64,000 nt of DNA, taken from positions 6,913,501-6,977,500 of the forward strand of contig OX940870.1 in NCBI GenBank assembly GCA_954871525.1. The letters are read 5' to 3'. The notes under the pieces are model-generated. The model was given only the letters and a program-made list of their open reading frames with translations, had not been told where the DNA came from and made no database searches. The DNA is from Parietaria judaica. Taxonomy: Eukaryota; Streptophyta; Magnoliopsida; Rosales; Urticaceae. Both the position numbers and the translations under genes were made by a program. Positions 26,562-39,866 of the stretch are shown piece by piece. Within the stretch, counting starts at the first letter, position 1. Each line of letters opens with the position of its first letter.

Positions 26562-26956
26562 ATAAATTTTTTATGTTCCATTTTTTTTTAGGTTTACCTA
26601 GATCTTTTTTTGTTAAGATTTGACTAAAATATGATTTTCAGAAGAACTGATTCCATATTTTAAAATTTAGAACATGAAAATCACTCTCAATTCTTAAAAC
26701 ATTAAAATGTGATATCAGTTTCACATGTAACTTATGATCACAGGATTTGACATAAAACCTTTATTTATTTAATTGTTAGGGACCATAAGTATTTTTCTAA
26801 GGAAATTGTACGAAATACTCATTCAGTCACAAGTTTTTTTTTTTTTTTTTTTAAATTACTCATTGTGTGTATTAAAATGTACTATGACGGGTAGTTTGTT
26901 ATAAATGGAGTTTATTCTAGAAAAGAAATACAGAAAATATATACGAAAGAGATACG

Positions 26957-27199
26957 ATTCTAGTGGGCTCCGTCAAGATCCGAGCCACAGCGACGATGGT
27001 GTCGATCTCGAAGACTCCGAAGGCCAAGAATCTGCAAAAGAAGAAATCGGATTAACGGAGCCTAGGCGCGTTCGACGCTTCCCTTGTAGCAGAGTCGGTC
27101 CCTCCCGGTGATGGAAAGCAACGGGACCGTCTTCTTCCCAGGGTACAGAGGCTACTCGCCGGATTCAAAACACCTCAAAGCCGGCGATGAACTCTATCA
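26957..27199 (+). pseudogene. Captured gene fragment inside the foldback element
   Basis: This GC-richer stretch differs from the AT-rich element around it. A frame beginning at the ATG at 27111 (MESNGTVFFPGYRGYSPD...) runs to 27199, where a good splice donor (GTAAGC) follows, so it looks like a first exon with part of its intron. Another frame, 26905-27111, covers the upstream half. The donor gene was not recognised. Lack of further exons indicates a captured, probably non-functional piece, as in Pack-type transposons. Confidence 0.5.
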
Positions 27200-28594
27200 G
27201 TAAGCTTAATCACCCAATGAAAATCGAAAACCAAAGATGTGTATTTTTTGCTCTGAGAAATCGTTTCTTGTTCTTGTTCTATCCTGATTGCTAAGCCTAT
27301 GGCTCTATTTGTAACAAACTCAGATTGAATGCTCATCAATGTAAAAACGTTTTCTTCCTAACCTTTGGTTTTCCAGATCTGGCGTTTTTAGCTGTTAAAC
27401 GTCTTTAACACTAATTAACGCCATTAAATTTCATTTATTTAGAGAATATTTCTAACATAGTTTAGTGTGTACAAAATAAGAATTTTGTGAATATTGTTGG
27501 CCTAACATTGTTAGTAAGAACCAAGACTAAAATCAAGACTTTGTAATATTATTTTATTAAGATTATTAATTTAATAAAACTTTATTGTAGCATGCTTTTA
27601 TGGACTTAGTCATTTGAAATCACCACACATAACTTACGGAGGAAAAAATATATATCATTTTTGTTAACTTTGTGCAACATATAGGTGTTTCTAGTGATTA
27701 GTTTAGCCTCTCCATGCTTGGAAGACTTACGCTCTGTTTGGTTCACGAAGGCACGGGATAGTCAATATCGAGAGATTTTTGAGGTTCTCGACCCCGTACG
27801 AATTACCAGATCATGATTTAGGGGCAAAACATAAAAATAAAAAGAAAACCACCATACGAAACATGAACGTATTAATCACTTTCACTAATCTAAAAAACCA
27901 TATCAAATCATTGTTGCTACTGCTATATTGTTTTTTTGAAACTGTGGTATCTGGGTGTGCCAAACTATTAACCACGAGGCATTAACATTATAGACCGAAA
28001 GACTACTTCGTACTGTAAAATTTCATTACATTAATCTCAATAAAATAAATTACAAAGTCTCGATTTAGTCTCGGCTCTAACTAACAATGTTATGCCAACA
28101 TTATCAACAAAATTCTCAGTTTTTAAAATATTACCCATTTTGGTACATTATACACATAATGAGTAATTTTTTTTAATAAAGTTGTGGCTAAATGGTATTT
28201 CCTTAAAAAAAATGGTCCCTAACAATTACATATGTAAAGGTTTTATGTCAAATACTATTATCATAAATTACACGTGAAACCGATAGCACAACTTAATGTT
28301 TTCATAATTGAGAGTGGTTTTCAGTATTCTAAGTTTATAAACGGATTAGTTCTTCCGGAAATCATATTTTAGTCAAACTTAACAATAATATCAAGATAAA
28401 CCCTAAAAAAATACTTTAGAACGTAAAAAAATTAGGGATAATAGCGGCAAAAGTGGCCAAAGTTAGACCAAGTGTGCAAATACGTGGCCAAAGCGCACAC
28501 TCATGGAAATGGCGTGGCAAACGGCGTTGGCATGAAATGGATGGAATTTTTACTTTCTACGGTTTGATAAAGTTTGGATACTTATGCAGATATT

Positions 28595-29594
28595 TGTTTA
28601 CGTGGTTTCGCACACCAACAATCATGTGAGTAGTGAATGAGATTTAGATTTGAAAGTGCTAAGATATTGTGGATCTTAACCTCCGCGTCGTCAATACTTT
28701 AGATGGTGACAAATTAGAAATAGAACGAAAAGAAGAACACCAGAGTTTTTTAGAGAGGTTTGTCCCAATGTGGTAGTTGACTACGTCCTCTGTACGTTCA
28801 TTGCTTTGAAAAGAAGATCAGCCGGAACCACAAGCCGATTCCAAACAGATCAAAAGTAAAAGATAAAAAATACTCTGAAAAAATACAAATCTCACAGACT
28901 CTTTTCTCTCAGGGTGAATGCTTGCGTGCCTGTGATAGGGCAGTCTTCTTGCTTTTATATACTTCTGATTTCTGCCTGTTGGAGGTGTACGTTGGTGATG
29001 GCTTCAAGTTCAAAGCTTGACTTGTTGTCGAGCTGACACGTGGGCCACGTTATGAGAGATTTGCGCAGAGGTGGACTTTGACTTGTCGTCGTGGAGATTT
29101 TAATTTAGATCGCGGCGGTCTTCCTGGTCGGGCTTCGGAGGTTTGATTTGAGATGGTTGACTTGGTCTACTCGTGCTCGGAGGCTTTGTCTACTCCTGCT
29201 CGGATCCCTTTGTGGCAATCTCTGCCCGGGACGAGCTCTGGGTTCTTCAGGTCGTTTGGCCTGATGGATACTTGGATTTCGACCAAGTGTTGGTTTTTGT
29301 CTTGAGCTGAGGTGAGATCTTTGAGCTGTGCTCGCGATTTTTCCTTTGGAGAGTTCTGATCGTATTCCTCTTGAGCATTCTCTGCTCGAGGCGGGCTTCT
29401 TGCCTCGTGGGCTTTTGGTTCTGTTCGGGCCCGAACACAGTCAAGTGTTTGTTGGGCCTCTGGGCTTTGTATCTCACAAACCCATTTGCATAAATACTCA
29501 ATCATATTCATGACTTAGGCCTTAATTTATTTGAACCGTAAATTTGATTAATGACCTCATAATTCCGATGAAGGAACGAATTTGCACATCAACA
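28595..29594. mobile_element. Solo LTR, 1000 bp, inserted in the foldback element
   Basis: The insertion starts TGTTTACG, ends CATCAACA and is flanked by a perfect 5-bp duplication ATATT (28590-28594 and 29595-29599). Removing it and one ATATT restores the interrupted MITE block so that it matches copy A at 26341-26561. TG...CA ends and a 5-bp duplication are diagnostic of LTR retrotransposon integration; with no internal domain, this is a solo LTR from LTR-LTR recombination. A TATA-like TTTATATAC lies at about 28954. The short frames at 29167-29513 are inside the LTR and show no domain. Confidence 0.93.
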
Positions 29595-29664
29595 ATATTA
29601 AATCGCTTTGGCCACTTATTAACACACTTGGCCTAGCTTTAGTTACTTTCGCCGCTATTATCCC

Positions 29665-31978
29665 TTTTTTAATAATTTTTTTATTTATTTTGAAGCTAAG
29701 CAGTAGTGCCTTAGCTAACTGACATGCATATTATTGTACGACATATAGAGCGGAAGAAAGACAAACAATCCCTAGTATTGTTGGTTTCCACGGAAATTTA
29801 ATTGAATGCAAATCTTAGTCAATAAGAAGACTGGCAATAATGGCAAGAGAGAGAGGTGAAATTGCAATCTGCTTCACATGGTCTTGATTAATTGCAAATT
29901 TGCACGACTTTGATCCCTAAAGATATCTGTCACGCACTAAGAAAACACAATTAAAATTAAGGAGAGTGATGAGACAATAATATTAAAAGGTCAAGACTGA
30001 AGCTAATGAATTGATGTCCAGCAATGTGACATATCTACCCACCCAACCAATTAGCTAAATTTCATTTCATTTCATTTCATTTCATTTCTTCTCTTCTAAC
30101 TTCTATATATGCTCATTTTAGACTTTAGATTAGCAAAAACTTTGGTTAAGTGTTGATTGCTACCTTCTTGGATGTATGGCATTTTTTTGGGGGGGCGATA
30201 ATATGTAATTATTAGTGACTCCAAACTGTTTTCTTAGACCTGTCCTACATATTTCTGTATTGAATACTTTGTTTGAAGTTTCGCGATGGAAGTGAAGGGA
30301 CGGACATAAGTGGCGTTTTAGGATTAATAAATGTTTTGTAACTATATTTCACTCTTTGATCTCTTGCACCATTTTTTTTGTTCATACTTGGATTTTTCTC
30401 TTCTATTTATGATTTTTTTAATTTCTTAGAAACATGCACACATCTAGTTTTAGTGTCATCATTGGTAATCATTTTATTTAGAATTTACTTCGTCTTTTAT
30501 AAACAATAACTCCCGAAGAGAATTTGAAGTTTAACTACTTCTCTTTTCTCCTTGGTTTGTCAAGTGAACTTTATTATATTTTTATTTAAATTATTTTATT
30601 CAAGTAGTGAGGTCTTCACTAAACAAAATTTTACTATCCCTATGGTACTTAACAATAAAACACACAAACTATTGTGTTGATTCATGTTTCCTCAGTTGCT
30701 ATTGATAATAACATAATAATATATATTTTGTTCAGCTTTTGGTGAGCAAGTACGCACTGATTTACTAGTAATGGGATTATAGTTTTAACTTTACAAAATG
30801 ACCACGAAGTTTGTAGGACTTTGGGGGAAATGAGATGAAAACCATGAAAACCGAGACATGATAGTGGATAATTTAGCATTCTCCTTCTTCTTCTTCATAT
30901 TCTTCTTATTTGTTGGTCATTTTGGTGACCTACCAAAAAGGACGTTAGTGCTTTGTCTTTTGCATGTGCTTATTGTCATGTCCATCACTAATTGAAGCTC
31001 TTCGATCTTTGCCATGATCGATAGAGATGCGATTTGACATTTTCGTACCTCCATATTTCAACTATTATTGCTAAGAGAGAAAGTTAGGTCTCCTTATTTA
31101 TTATTGATCTGACTGTGCAATTTAACCAACTGTAGTGTCAATCTCAGCCAACTCAAGCAAATTGCAACGACAAATTTGTTTTATCAAAAGACTTTGTCTC
31201 TAGCGAATTTCGAATAGTACCGCTACAGTATATCTATCTTAAACCAATGATTATATATATATATATATGTATGTATGCATACGAATATTGCTAGAAATCA
31301 AACTTGTTTATAATAGTGCTCTGAAAACAATTGGTACTTGGCGTGAAAATTGTAAATTGACAATGCATTAAACATAATGATTGTTATCAACATGATAAAT
31401 ATGCCATATAACCAAAGAAAAAGAAGTACTTATAATCTGATTTTGATTCATATATCTTCATTAATCTTTCTTACGAAAGCAATGCAAAATTTAGAAAGAA
31501 ATCAATGTTTTCAAATTAAGCTGTAGAATTTTATTTTTTTTAATTTTATTTTTACCGAGGGGATAATATAGTAATATATTTTAAAGCCATTCACTATACT
31601 TAAGACCGGTCTTGGACTCGGGCAAAGATCCAAATACATTTTTATTAATACAACTTTTCTTTAAATTTTGTGGAATTTTAATAAACTTTTAATTTGTGGG
31701 TAATTTTTAGTCGATAAATTTTTCAAAAATATAGAGGCCTAAGGCACATGCTTTGCGTGCCTTCGTCAAGGCCCGACCCGCCCCGACCGCGACTGAATTC
31801 CGGCGACGTACTCCAATAATATCCACTTAAATGTAAGGGCTTAGTTGGAATTAGGATTCCCTTAGACACACCCAAAAAAATGATACATAGTTTTAAAATT
31901 GGTTATTCTGGATTGAAAGAGACAAGAAGAAAATCCTTGTTCTCCTGTCCAATGCACACACATCTCTCCCTCTCACTC

Positions 31979-32021
<43 letters not shown>

Positions 32022-32249
32022 CAATGAACAGTCTTTTAAATTCTATAGTTATATTATTGAATAGGGCATAAAGAAGGAAATCCTTGTTTATCTCCCAAAT
32101 ATTATAATAATCTCCCTTTCATGTTCTCACTTTCTCTCTCTCTCTCTCTCTCATAATTCTGGTCATAAGTTAAAAGAGATTATTGGACAAAGCCTCAATT
32201 ATCATCAAACCAAAACCAATAGTTTTGCAGAGAGAGAGAAAGAGAGGCC
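29665..32249. other. Intergenic DNA and MYB promoter region
   Basis: No gene recognised. An (ATTTC)n run lies at about 30058-30088. An (AT)n run at about 31981-32018 and a (CT)n run at about 32134-32153 sit within 300 bases upstream of the MYB start; CT-rich tracts are frequent in plant 5'UTRs. Confidence 0.45.
31981..32018. repeat. (AT)n microsatellite upstream of the MYB gene
   Basis: An uninterrupted AT dinucleotide run in the putative promoter. Confidence 0.9.
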
Positions 32250-33753
32250 ATGGGAAGAGCTCCTTGCTGTGACAAAGCCAACGTGAAGAAAGGACCATGG
32301 TCACCTGAAGAAGATGCCAAACTCAAGTCCTACATTGAACAGCAAGGTACAGGCGGTAATTGGATCGCGCTGCCGCAGAAGATCGGTATGTTAATAAACC
32401 CTTCATCAAGATCTTAATTTCATCCAATCCCATGATATTTGAATAATAAAATCATTAGAAAGAAAAGAAAAAAAAATATGTACACAACTTTTTTTCTTTC
32501 TTTTAGTTTTTAGTTTTTGTATGAATTATTTATGTAGGCCTTAAACGGTGTGGAAAAAGTTGCCGGCTACGATGGCTAAACTATCTCCGGCCAAACATAA
32601 AGCATGGAGGCTTCTCAGAGGAAGAAGACAACATAATTTGCAGCCTCTACATAAGCATTGGAAGCAGGTAATATTACTCAAAACTAATGACCTAATTAAC
32701 TCACACACATAAGTATGATACTTGATTTAGTGGGCTTAATAAGGAATTACAGCCGTGTTGCATCCTCTACTTTACAATCGGTCGAATACGGAACCACGTG
32801 GTACATATACGTACTTAAAACGGTATCGACTATTAACTTCAAACGAGCACATGTCCAAAAATTATCAAATCCCGACTCAAGCAGCTTAAACATCTTGAAG
32901 CTGATCTAAAGGAGGTCACGGATAATTATCTCATCGCGTGCAGTAAGTTTTGAGACGTAACCCCGCGATACTCGACACTGAATATATATTCTTAATCTTT
33001 ATAACAAATACTGTTTGTAGGTGGTCAATAATCGCAGCACAATTGCCCGGGCGTACCGACAATGACATCAAGAACTATTGGAACACGAGGCTAAAAAAGA
33101 AGCTTTTGGGCAGCAAGCAGCGAAAGAGCCATCTCAGAGGCGCAGGCACTCACGCTAGAGGTACTGCCCAGTTAATGAAGCAACAAGAGACTCCAAAAAG
33201 ACCGGCAATGGCTGGAATACCGGTCAACGGCTCTATGGAGCATCAGTACGTGATGAGCAACACTGCTGATCACCAAATAGTCAACCCTTACGTGGACGAT
33301 CAAGCATCCATAAGGAAACTGCTCATCAAGCTCGGAGGGAGATTCTCCGACGATTTTGATCAACACCAATATCATCACGACGATGATACTCCGATCATCA
33401 ACGGCGTCACGAAGGGTAATACTGACGCAACACATCATGTATTACCACACGTGCTTCATGAATTTTCCGACAACAACGTGCTTCAGTATAGCAATTCAGT
33501 TTACGATGGAAACCCTAGACCGACACAGATGTCGGATGGGACGGAGTTTTTCTACAATGGTATGCAGGGAAGTTCGTGTACCGGTGGGGAAGATATTGGG
33601 TGGGGAGAGATGAGCTCATTGCTGTACAGCAATGGCGGTGCCTCTGAGTTATTACATAACTATGATGCTGTGCAGAGAGAGATGAATATAATGTCCACGC
33701 AAGATCATCATCACTGTGTTTTCGGAGAGTCGAGTTTTACGAAAGCACAATAG
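32250..33753 (+). CDS. R2R3-MYB transcription factor, subgroup 14 type (RAX/MYB36-like)
   Basis: Three exons: 32250-32385, 32538-32667 and 33021-33753, with GT-AG introns at the conserved R2R3-MYB positions and matching phases, total 332 residues. The N-terminus [20 protein letters not shown], the R2 repeat ending [20 protein letters not shown] and the R3 repeat with [20 protein letters not shown] are complete. R2 spans about residues 14-64 and R3 about 67-115, with the regular tryptophans visible and the first R3 tryptophan replaced by Ile/Leu-type residues as is usual. The linker after R3 (LKKKLLG followed by a K/R-rich run) and the KANVKKGPW start fit the group of RAX1-3, MYB36, MYB68 and MYB84, nuclear regulators of axillary meristems, root endodermis and related programmes. 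The C-terminal half is acidic and rich in His, Asp and Asn. Which paralogue this is cannot be decided from the sequence alone. Confidence 0.93.
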
Positions 33754-36140
33754 ATAAATGGTTTTGTGTACATGAACGATGTCATGGTCTGAGACAGAAA
33801 CCCGAATGTAGTTATATAATAAGCTTGTTGGTGACAATCCTTATGCTTATTAATTTCTCATCTCATCTTCACCACAATGTTTTTTTTTGTCACTCTTTAT
33901 ATTTTTATATTTTTATATTATGGCTGGTTTATATTAGAAATGTTCATGAAGAATTTCTCAGGATTGAAGAGTATTATACATCCAAATTCCGAAACTGAAT
34001 TAATTGTTTGCCAAAAGTGGTATTTAATATTTATATATGTTTTTGAAACATCAAATTACATCGATGATAAATAAAGTAATTTTTTAGTAATAAATAAAGT
34101 TATGAATATGAGAGAGCTAGTGAAAAAGGGTGTCTGATGAAGTTTTATGATTTGTTTAATGCCAGCCCTAGGGAATCTAGCTCTCAAAGTTAGAGCTTGA
34201 TTCTGAACATCTTGTTGCTTGTGTATGTATATAATTTTTCTTCGTAAAAAAGTGGATTAATAAAATTAACGGGATTGTTTAGTTTTGATTATTTGCTAAT
34301 TAGTAATAATACGTCAAACACACATGCATGTTATAAATATATTAGAGAAGTAAATATAATTTTCATCTTGCTTCGTAATAATTTGTATAGGAAATCAATA
34401 TCCTTATTCTTTATTAGTTATTGGAATATAATTATATTTAGTGTTAATCCCGGTAAAAGTTCTAATACTTAAAAAAAATAGACAACTACGTTCCATTTTT
34501 TTTTACCCAGACAAAGTTCAAATTCTTTGGTTTAAAATCCCTATTGGCACCTTTGTCAAATAATTTGTGCTCCACCATTATCATGCCACGTCAAAATTTT
34601 GGTTTATTATTCCGATTCATTTTTTTACCCGGAAAAAGTTCCAATTCTCTGGTTTTGTTTCCTCATTCACTTCCGTGAAAATTCTAAACCATGGATTATG
34701 TTTTTTTGGGGCTTGAAAAAACAATTGTGCTCCCTTTTAACTACATATTCCACTATTTTCTTTGATCGTCCAACTTTTTGATGGCTAATTTTCTCCGGAA
34801 ATGAGGACAAAAATTTGTAATAGTGGCATGAGTAACGGTGGAAGATATAAATGTTGATGGATGTGTTAGAGCTAGAACTTACTGGTCTATTTTTTTAAAG
34901 TATTATAATTTTTGTCGTGATTAACCCTATTATATTTATATAGGCACGCAAGAGAAGCCATATAAAGTACTGTACAATAATGGAATTATATATAAAGTTT
35001 TCAGTTATCTTTGAATGAGGATCGAGAACTATTATTTCCAATAAATAAATAAATAAAACTCATAGATTTCATGAAAATAAGAATTTTTTGAGAGCTAATA
35101 ACTAGCATGATTTGACGATATAAACATATAGTATATATAAACTAATAATTAATGTGGTGGAAGAACAAAGATCAGTTTTGAATTTGACTAGCAAAGCAGG
35201 CACGTCAAACACGATTTTTGTTTGATGAATTCGTAATCCCTAAAGCTAACCCTAGCTATGAATTAAAACAGACAGATACCAAATTTTCGCCATTATAATA
35301 TAATTATTTTCTTAAGAAGCCATTAATGATCTGTCGTAAGCAATATCAGCTAGGGTTTACATATGTATATAATTACAATATATTAAGAAATGCAATATAG
35401 ATAGGCTCACGACTCGACCAACAATTTTGACCAATGCTACTATGCTAGCAACGAACCATCTTCGGCGTAACATAACTTTCGAGTTAGATATACAATTACT
35501 TGTATTATTTATGACTCGCATGCTTTAAATACGTATAATACATTCAAAGCCAATTTCAAGGTTTTCCCTTTAATAATTTATTATATATATATGCCTATGT
35601 ATACACACATATTTCTAAAGCTATAAGGAAAAGGATTGGTCGATCAAAGAGAAAAAAGGCAAAACCCTAGTTCAACTTTTGAAGCTTATGACCGTGAACT
35701 AACCTTGTTAACACGGAAGTGGTTTTAGTTTAGCCCCTTATCAACTTTTAATGACTTTGTATGACTTTGTTTCATATAGCTATTCCTATTAGATTTAAAA
35801 CTACGTACTCGGACCAGAGTTGTTGATATGCTCTTACTAAATTCGATATTTACAATTTAGGTTTCAGTAATAGCATTCACATTCGATTTCACTATGTCTT
35901 TTGTTAATGGTGATATTTGGATGAAAGAGAACTAGATTTTCTTAGTTCTATTTATTTTTGGATGTTATACATTTTAAATAGACTTTTAAATTCATATAGT
36001 TCTCGTCTCTTTTTGTTTAGTTTATAAACTCATATATATATTTTATATATAATTTTGAGCTTTGTATTTTTGCTTTGAGTTTCTTGAGTACCAACCTAAT
36101 TCAGACTCAAATCACTTGAAAAGAAAAATGTTGGGCCTCC

Positions 36141-36186
<46 letters not shown>

Positions 36187-36196
36187 CTGTGTGTGT
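36141..36196. repeat. Compound (AT)n(GT)n microsatellite
   Basis: An AT run passes directly into a GT run interrupted by single C and AA. Confidence 0.95.
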
Positions 36197-36662
36197 AACT
36201 GTGTGGAAGTACTTATCAAATTATTTGTTGGTAATGCAGTGTTATGGTCACGGTTTGTTGGAATCGGTTGAGATGAGTTGAAATTATGGGTGATTTCTCA
36301 ATTAGGAATCATAAACTTGGCCCCAAAAATCAGAGCAGGTTTAACATTATATAGTAAGTAATTTTTCGCTCGATTATATAAGTAACTAGATAGATTTTTC
36401 ATCGGTTCGAATTTCGGGCTTTGGATAACTATATGTATGAAAATTGAAAATGAAGATATTTGTAACAATTTTGGTTATTGTTGCCTGACAGTATATCAGA
36501 TAATATCGTAGTCCTTGATACAATTTTGGTTATTCGGTTTGATGATTAGTCCTTGATAGAATTAGAAGAAATATGAGTTTTGATTTCAATTTTTTTTTTT
36601 TAACAGAGCACACAATTAGATAGGCCCTGTGCATGCATGCTTGTATATGTCGATGTATCAAC

Positions 36663-36664
<2 letters not shown>

Positions 36665-36703
<39 letters not shown>
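36665..36703. repeat. (AT)n microsatellite
   Basis: Uninterrupted AT run. Confidence 0.95.
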
Positions 36704-36704
<1 letters not shown>

Positions 36705-37173
36705 CATTTTACGAATAATACAGCTAATTAAAAAACTGAATACTTCATAGTTAATTTGAATAAACAACATAAAGATTAATATATAACAAGCACAATATTT
36801 TAAGAGCTTGCAATGGAATTTAAGATGATTGCCCTGGTTCTAATCTTTCTATTTCTCTTTTATTTATTTATTTATTTATTTATTTATTTTGAGTTACGTT
36901 AAAAAAAAATTAAGTTGAATTATTATTCTGGACAGAATAAATTACTCCATAATATCATGGAGATCATGATCAAAACCCTCAAAAGTTAAGAATAAAAAAA
37001 TAAAAAGGAGTAATAAAGTGAAAGAATATCCTTAGAGAAGAAGAAGCACAACAGAAAAAACCCTCCAAGAAAAGACCAAGATCTCAAGAATATTTGACCT
37101 CATTCAAGGCACATAATTCCCTCCCTAGCTTGATGATCACTTAAATTAAACATGACACCGTGATTGAGGCCAA

Positions 37174-37282
<109 letters not shown>

Positions 37283-38336
37283 TATTGTAAATAAATATAC
37301 CGTCCAATTGACATGTGACAATAGCCAAACGACGACCTATATTCCATATATAATTGATTTATTCATTTATTAATGTAAAGATAATGACACTCAATAACAC
37401 GGAAAAATTCTTGCTGTTTGTCCTATATAATCTCAGACGTGACAAAACTTGCTTATTTTTAATATATGATTTGCTTTTAGACGCACTACCATGTATTGAT
37501 GATGAACAATCTTAATTTAGTAATGTTTAATAATTAAAATTAAAATAACGGTATTTTCGAGAGGAGCAAGAAGATAGACTCAGGTGGCATCTTAGTAATG
37601 ATAAATAATGCAAATTTAATTTATCTTTTGTTGTCTAAAGTAGGATAAGGAAGATGAGGAAAGTTTTGTGTGTGATATTATAATATTGATAAACGTATTG
37701 TTGTTGTTTATTTGTCTTATCAGTTTGGCTAGTTTTGATTATTACCATTTTTATGTCAGCCGTTCCAATATTATATACATGATGAGCATATGTCGCCCAT
37801 TCTGAAATAATGCTTAAGTATAAGCTATTTGAATTTAACCTCAAATGAACCTAAAATGTTTTTTTTTTTTCCTTTTCTTTTGCTACGGAGATTATTATGT
37901 AGTGAGTTTATTATGCACCATTATCTATAGGCTACCGTATTTTTCTATTAAAATAAATAAATAATACAAATTACAATATTGCATTCGAAAATTATTTACT
38001 CTAATGATAAAATAGTCATGTGGGGTGATCATAATTTCATCAAATAAATAAGGTATCTTTTACATCATTATTATATCTTATTCAATATGAATGGTAAAAT
38101 ATAAACACACAAAATTGAATAAAATGTACCAATAGCTTGGATTTAAAACGAGTCACTTTTGGGCCCAATAATTCAGCCCATTTTTAAAACTTGGGCTGAA
38201 GAATGAGCCCAAAAACTTAAATCATGATTTTGCCTGCGCCGAAGCTGAGACACTGGAAAAATGAACATCAATGGCGTTCGAAGTTGAGCCCTAAAACGAT
38301 GACTACGAAGGGAAGCTGATAAGGAGAGAGTCATCA

Positions 38337-39300
38337 ATGGCGTTCTCAGCTTCTGCTCTGTTGCCAAACCCTCCTAAACTATTTCCGGTACTTTTTGCTC
38401 CATTCTTCCCGTAATTATCAACTGGTTCATTGATCCCAAGAAGCTCTTACGATCTTCTCTTGTTTAGATGTGAATCTTGGAGCGACGTAGTTACAGTTAT
38501 AGTAATGCTTTTAACGAATTAGGGCAAAAACTAGTGTTCTCGATGCTTGATTCGTCTTAAGTTCAGTTTTGACTGTTAATTATAGGCGAACCAGATAAAA
38601 CTGTTTGGCCAACGACAATGTCGAACGGAAAAGTGTTTGTTCCGAGGCTTTTGTCGCAAAGGCTTGTCGAAATTTGCTGTCAGAGTGTCGATGCCACTGT
38701 TTAACGACCCCGACGGGGTTTCCGCGACGTTGAGCGTTGTGAAGGAGAAGTTGGTGGAATCCATTCCCGAACCTGTCAAGGACGTTGAATGGAACAGGGC
38801 GTCGGAAATGTTTATGGCGCGGTTGCTTCTTCTCGGACAGAAAGCGATGAAGTGGTCGATTATCGCCCTTTTCACCCTGAGCTCGGTTTCGGATGTCGTG
38901 TTTTCCATTGCTCGGAATCAGGAATTGGTGATACCCTTCGGCCTCTTGGTTGGCTGCTTGGTGGCTGACCTCTTGAAGGAGATTTCTCAGCAAGTGTTTC
39001 CCTCTTCACAAGTATGTTCCGATATTCGCTCGTATTTCGATTCTTTGATGTCTTTTGTGAGCCACATTGTGAGTTATTTAACTTTTTCTACAGGGAAAAG
39101 GACTGAACTGGAAACTGATTGGCATCGGTTTCTTCTTTGTCTTCATCAAGTCTTTATCCGGTTTTTTGGGGATCAGAGGAAGGGTCCTCCTATTGCACGT
39201 TGCTAATGGCGGGTTCATGCAAGTTTTGTGGAGAACTCTAGTGAAACAACAGAGTTATGTTTCTGAACAAGAAAGTTCTTTAGCAACAGATACAAAATGA
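38337..39300 (+). CDS. Predicted plastid-targeted membrane protein of unknown function
   Basis: Three exons: 38337-38387, 38586-39011 and 39094-39300, all GT-AG and phase 0, giving 227 residues. The start MAFSASALLPNPPKLFP is rich in Ser, Ala and Pro and short of acidic residues, and basic residues continue into exon 2, as in a chloroplast transit peptide. The mature part begins around VSMPLFNDPDG. Hydrophobic segments are visible at IPFGLLVGCLVADLL (exon 2) and LIGIGFFFVFIKSL (exon 3), with a weaker one near WSIIALFTLSSVSDVVF, so two or three membrane spans are likely. I do not recognise the family by name; it looks like a conserved plant plastid protein. It converges tail-to-tail with the OSCA gene, whose stop lies about 610 bases downstream. 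Confidence 0.8.
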
Positions 39301-39774
39301 ACAATCTTTGTCGGAATAATTTTGTCCTTGTACATCGGAGAGAGATACCAACGATCTCGGTTGTATTTTACGGTCTCATCAGAGATATTCATTCTGTGTC
39401 CATATTTTTAGATTCCGGAAAGAAAGAAGAAAAAAAGAATCCAGAATTCCGAGTTCGATCCAAGGATCAGATCAATCAACTTTTAAAAAAGTGAAACGAA
39501 ACATATTATTAACACATTAAGTTATGGTCTTTGTACACAATTCCAAAATTTCAATCCTAAATAGATTTATGTGTCATGAATAGTATAATACATATTTTCT
39601 AATGGTATTTGACATGAAATAAAAAAGCAAAGCTGCTTGTTCTCTCACTATCATAGCCATTTCCTTGTGAATTTATCGTCTCTCTTCAGCCTTTTGTAGA
39701 GACATAAATATCGCCTTGATCGGAGGAGCCATTTTTGTATCGCCGATCCTCAAAACTTATATGCAGATTGCGCC

Positions 39775-39866
39775 CCAAAAATATAATAAAAAAAGAATAA
39801 AAAATAAGCTCGATTTAACTCCAAAAATATAATAAAAAAAGAATAAAAAATAAGCTCGATTTAACT
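39775..39866 (+). repeat. Tandem duplication, two 46-bp copies
   Basis: Two adjacent, apparently identical copies (39775-39820 and 39821-39866), each ending AAGCTCGATTTAACT, lie between the convergent 3' ends, 48 bases from the OSCA stop codon. Confidence 0.93.

Larger units (their letters stand above)
26338..29664. mobile_element. Foldback (long inverted repeat) transposon, with nested solo LTR
   Basis: Both outer ends and two inner sites share the terminus ATAATAGCGGC followed by a TGGCCAAAG-rich stretch. Left-arm blocks 26341-26561, 26562-26895 and 27470-27600 are inverted copies of right-arm blocks 29661-28434 (interrupted by the solo LTR), 28433-28125 and 28118-28015. The outermost block is itself a palindromic MITE of about 220 bp. 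The left arm holds an extra about 570-bp segment (26900-27470), lacking in the right arm, that carries a captured gene fragment. No transposase frame is seen. The target-site duplication cannot be fixed because the flanks are T/A runs. The superfamily is uncertain; Mutator-like long-TIR or foldback elements fit best. Confidence 0.75.

Noticed and set aside
29167..29513. Overlapping frames of 60-114 codons
   Set aside because: They lie inside the solo LTR, which normally encodes no protein.
36395..36425. GGTTCGAATTTC resembling a tRNA T-arm
   Set aside because: No acceptor stem, D-arm or anticodon arm could be placed around it.
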